64,000 nucleotides of DNA from Marsupella aquatica (taxonomy: Eukaryota; Marchantiophyta): assembly GCA_973895155.1 (NCBI GenBank), contig OZ316899.1:2976001-3040000 (forward strand). The letters run 5' to 3'. A program made the position numbers and the translations under genes. The notes below the pieces were generated by a model. The model did no database searches. It had not been told where the DNA came from and saw only the letters and a list, made by a program, of their open reading frames with translations. This document shows, one piece after another, positions 63,661-64,000 of the stretch. Within the stretch, counting starts at the first letter, position 1; every line of letters starts with the position of its first letter.

Positions 63661-64000
63661 ATGCCCGTCACCCAATCTCAAGCCGCTTACTTGAGAAGAT
63701 TCACCAGCAAACGAGAGAGTGCGGCCACAACAAGCTCCGAATCCTCGAGCTTGGAGGATTTACTATCGCCTCGACGAATGAACATACCATCGGGACCTTC
63801 GGGGTCCGGACCATCCGGTCCTGCTCTGGTCCCTGCTGCGCCACCGCTAGCAGTACCAATGGCAACAGCCCCACCGGCTATGGCCCGCACTGCCCAAGTT
63901 CCCCCACAAGTATCGCATCGGTCACGGTTTCATTATTGACCTTTCAAAGGGCATCATGGGGACGATCCGGATGAATGGTTGGATGAATTTGAAGCCATTG
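63661..64000 (+). pseudogene. gag: Gag N-terminus of the next family-A copy (cut by window end)
   Basis: MPVTQSQAAYLRRFTSKRE start, a Pro/Ala/Ser-rich region, then a TGA at 63937 where the frame continues as PFKGHHGDDPDEWLDEFEAI, a typical retrotransposon gag capsid start. The stop is probably a CGA-to-TGA change. Continues beyond the window. Nothing but leader sequence is seen between 63562 and 63660. Confidence 0.75.

Noticed and set aside
1-64000. Host protein-coding genes
   Set aside because: Every substantial frame could be attributed to a retroelement or the DNA transposon, or was an antisense shadow; no frame resembled a conserved cellular gene.

Overview
This window is almost entirely transposable-element DNA from a eukaryotic, almost certainly green-plant-lineage (streptophyte) nuclear genome. 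The grounds are several Ty3/Gypsy LTR retrotransposons with 5-bp target duplications, one of them a chromodomain-bearing element primed by initiator tRNA-Met (TGGTATCAGAGC), plus GT-AG introns in the one DNA-transposon transposase gene. A charophyte alga, bryophyte or lycophyte is my guess; the sequence alone does not fix it. I see no convincing host gene, rRNA, tRNA or CRISPR array.

Layout. (1) 1-6757 and 16573-17517: family-A Ty3/Gypsy element (gag, an in-frame TAG, pol, then a third ORF behind an internal TATA box, then an LTR). Its ORF3 is split by a young, intact, minus-strand chromovirus (6758-16572, LTRs 2112 bp each, target duplication GATGG). (2) 17518-19683: a deleted second family-A copy that shares the first copy's LTR and ends in its own LTR. 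(3) 19684-26845: two copies of another retroelement ORF (family E), one minus-strand and cut off by the family-A array, one plus-strand with six in-frame stops and no frameshift. (4) 27037-28621: a fourth, CCGG-rich, ORF3-like pseudogene. (5) 29217-59363: family-D Ty3/Gypsy element inside a third family-A copy (target duplication ATAAC). It has 1.87-kb LTRs carrying an ORF, decayed gag-pol, and an ORF3 that was itself hit twice: by a minus-strand family-E element (about 38145-42735), and by an about 12-kb DNA transposon (44627-56604). (6) 59364-64000: the rest of the third family-A copy, its LTR, then a primer-binding site and the start of another gag.

Two things stand out. The 11,978-bp DNA transposon has perfect 24-bp terminal inverted repeats and a 4-5-bp target duplication. 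It carries a multi-exon DDE-like transposase (SDGCAAQFK and HGKG motifs), a convergent RING-like gene, an OB-fold/RPA-C-like ORF and two arrays of short palindromic repeats; I cannot place it in a superfamily I know well. Second, four otherwise unrelated retroelement families here encode a similar extra protein (globular N-terminal module, then long coiled coil), placed after pol where pol is visible; in family A it has its own conserved TATA box. Decay in the retroelements is dominated by C-to-T type nonsense changes (CAG to TAG, CGA to TGA, CAA to TAA), as expected from methylated-cytosine deamination.
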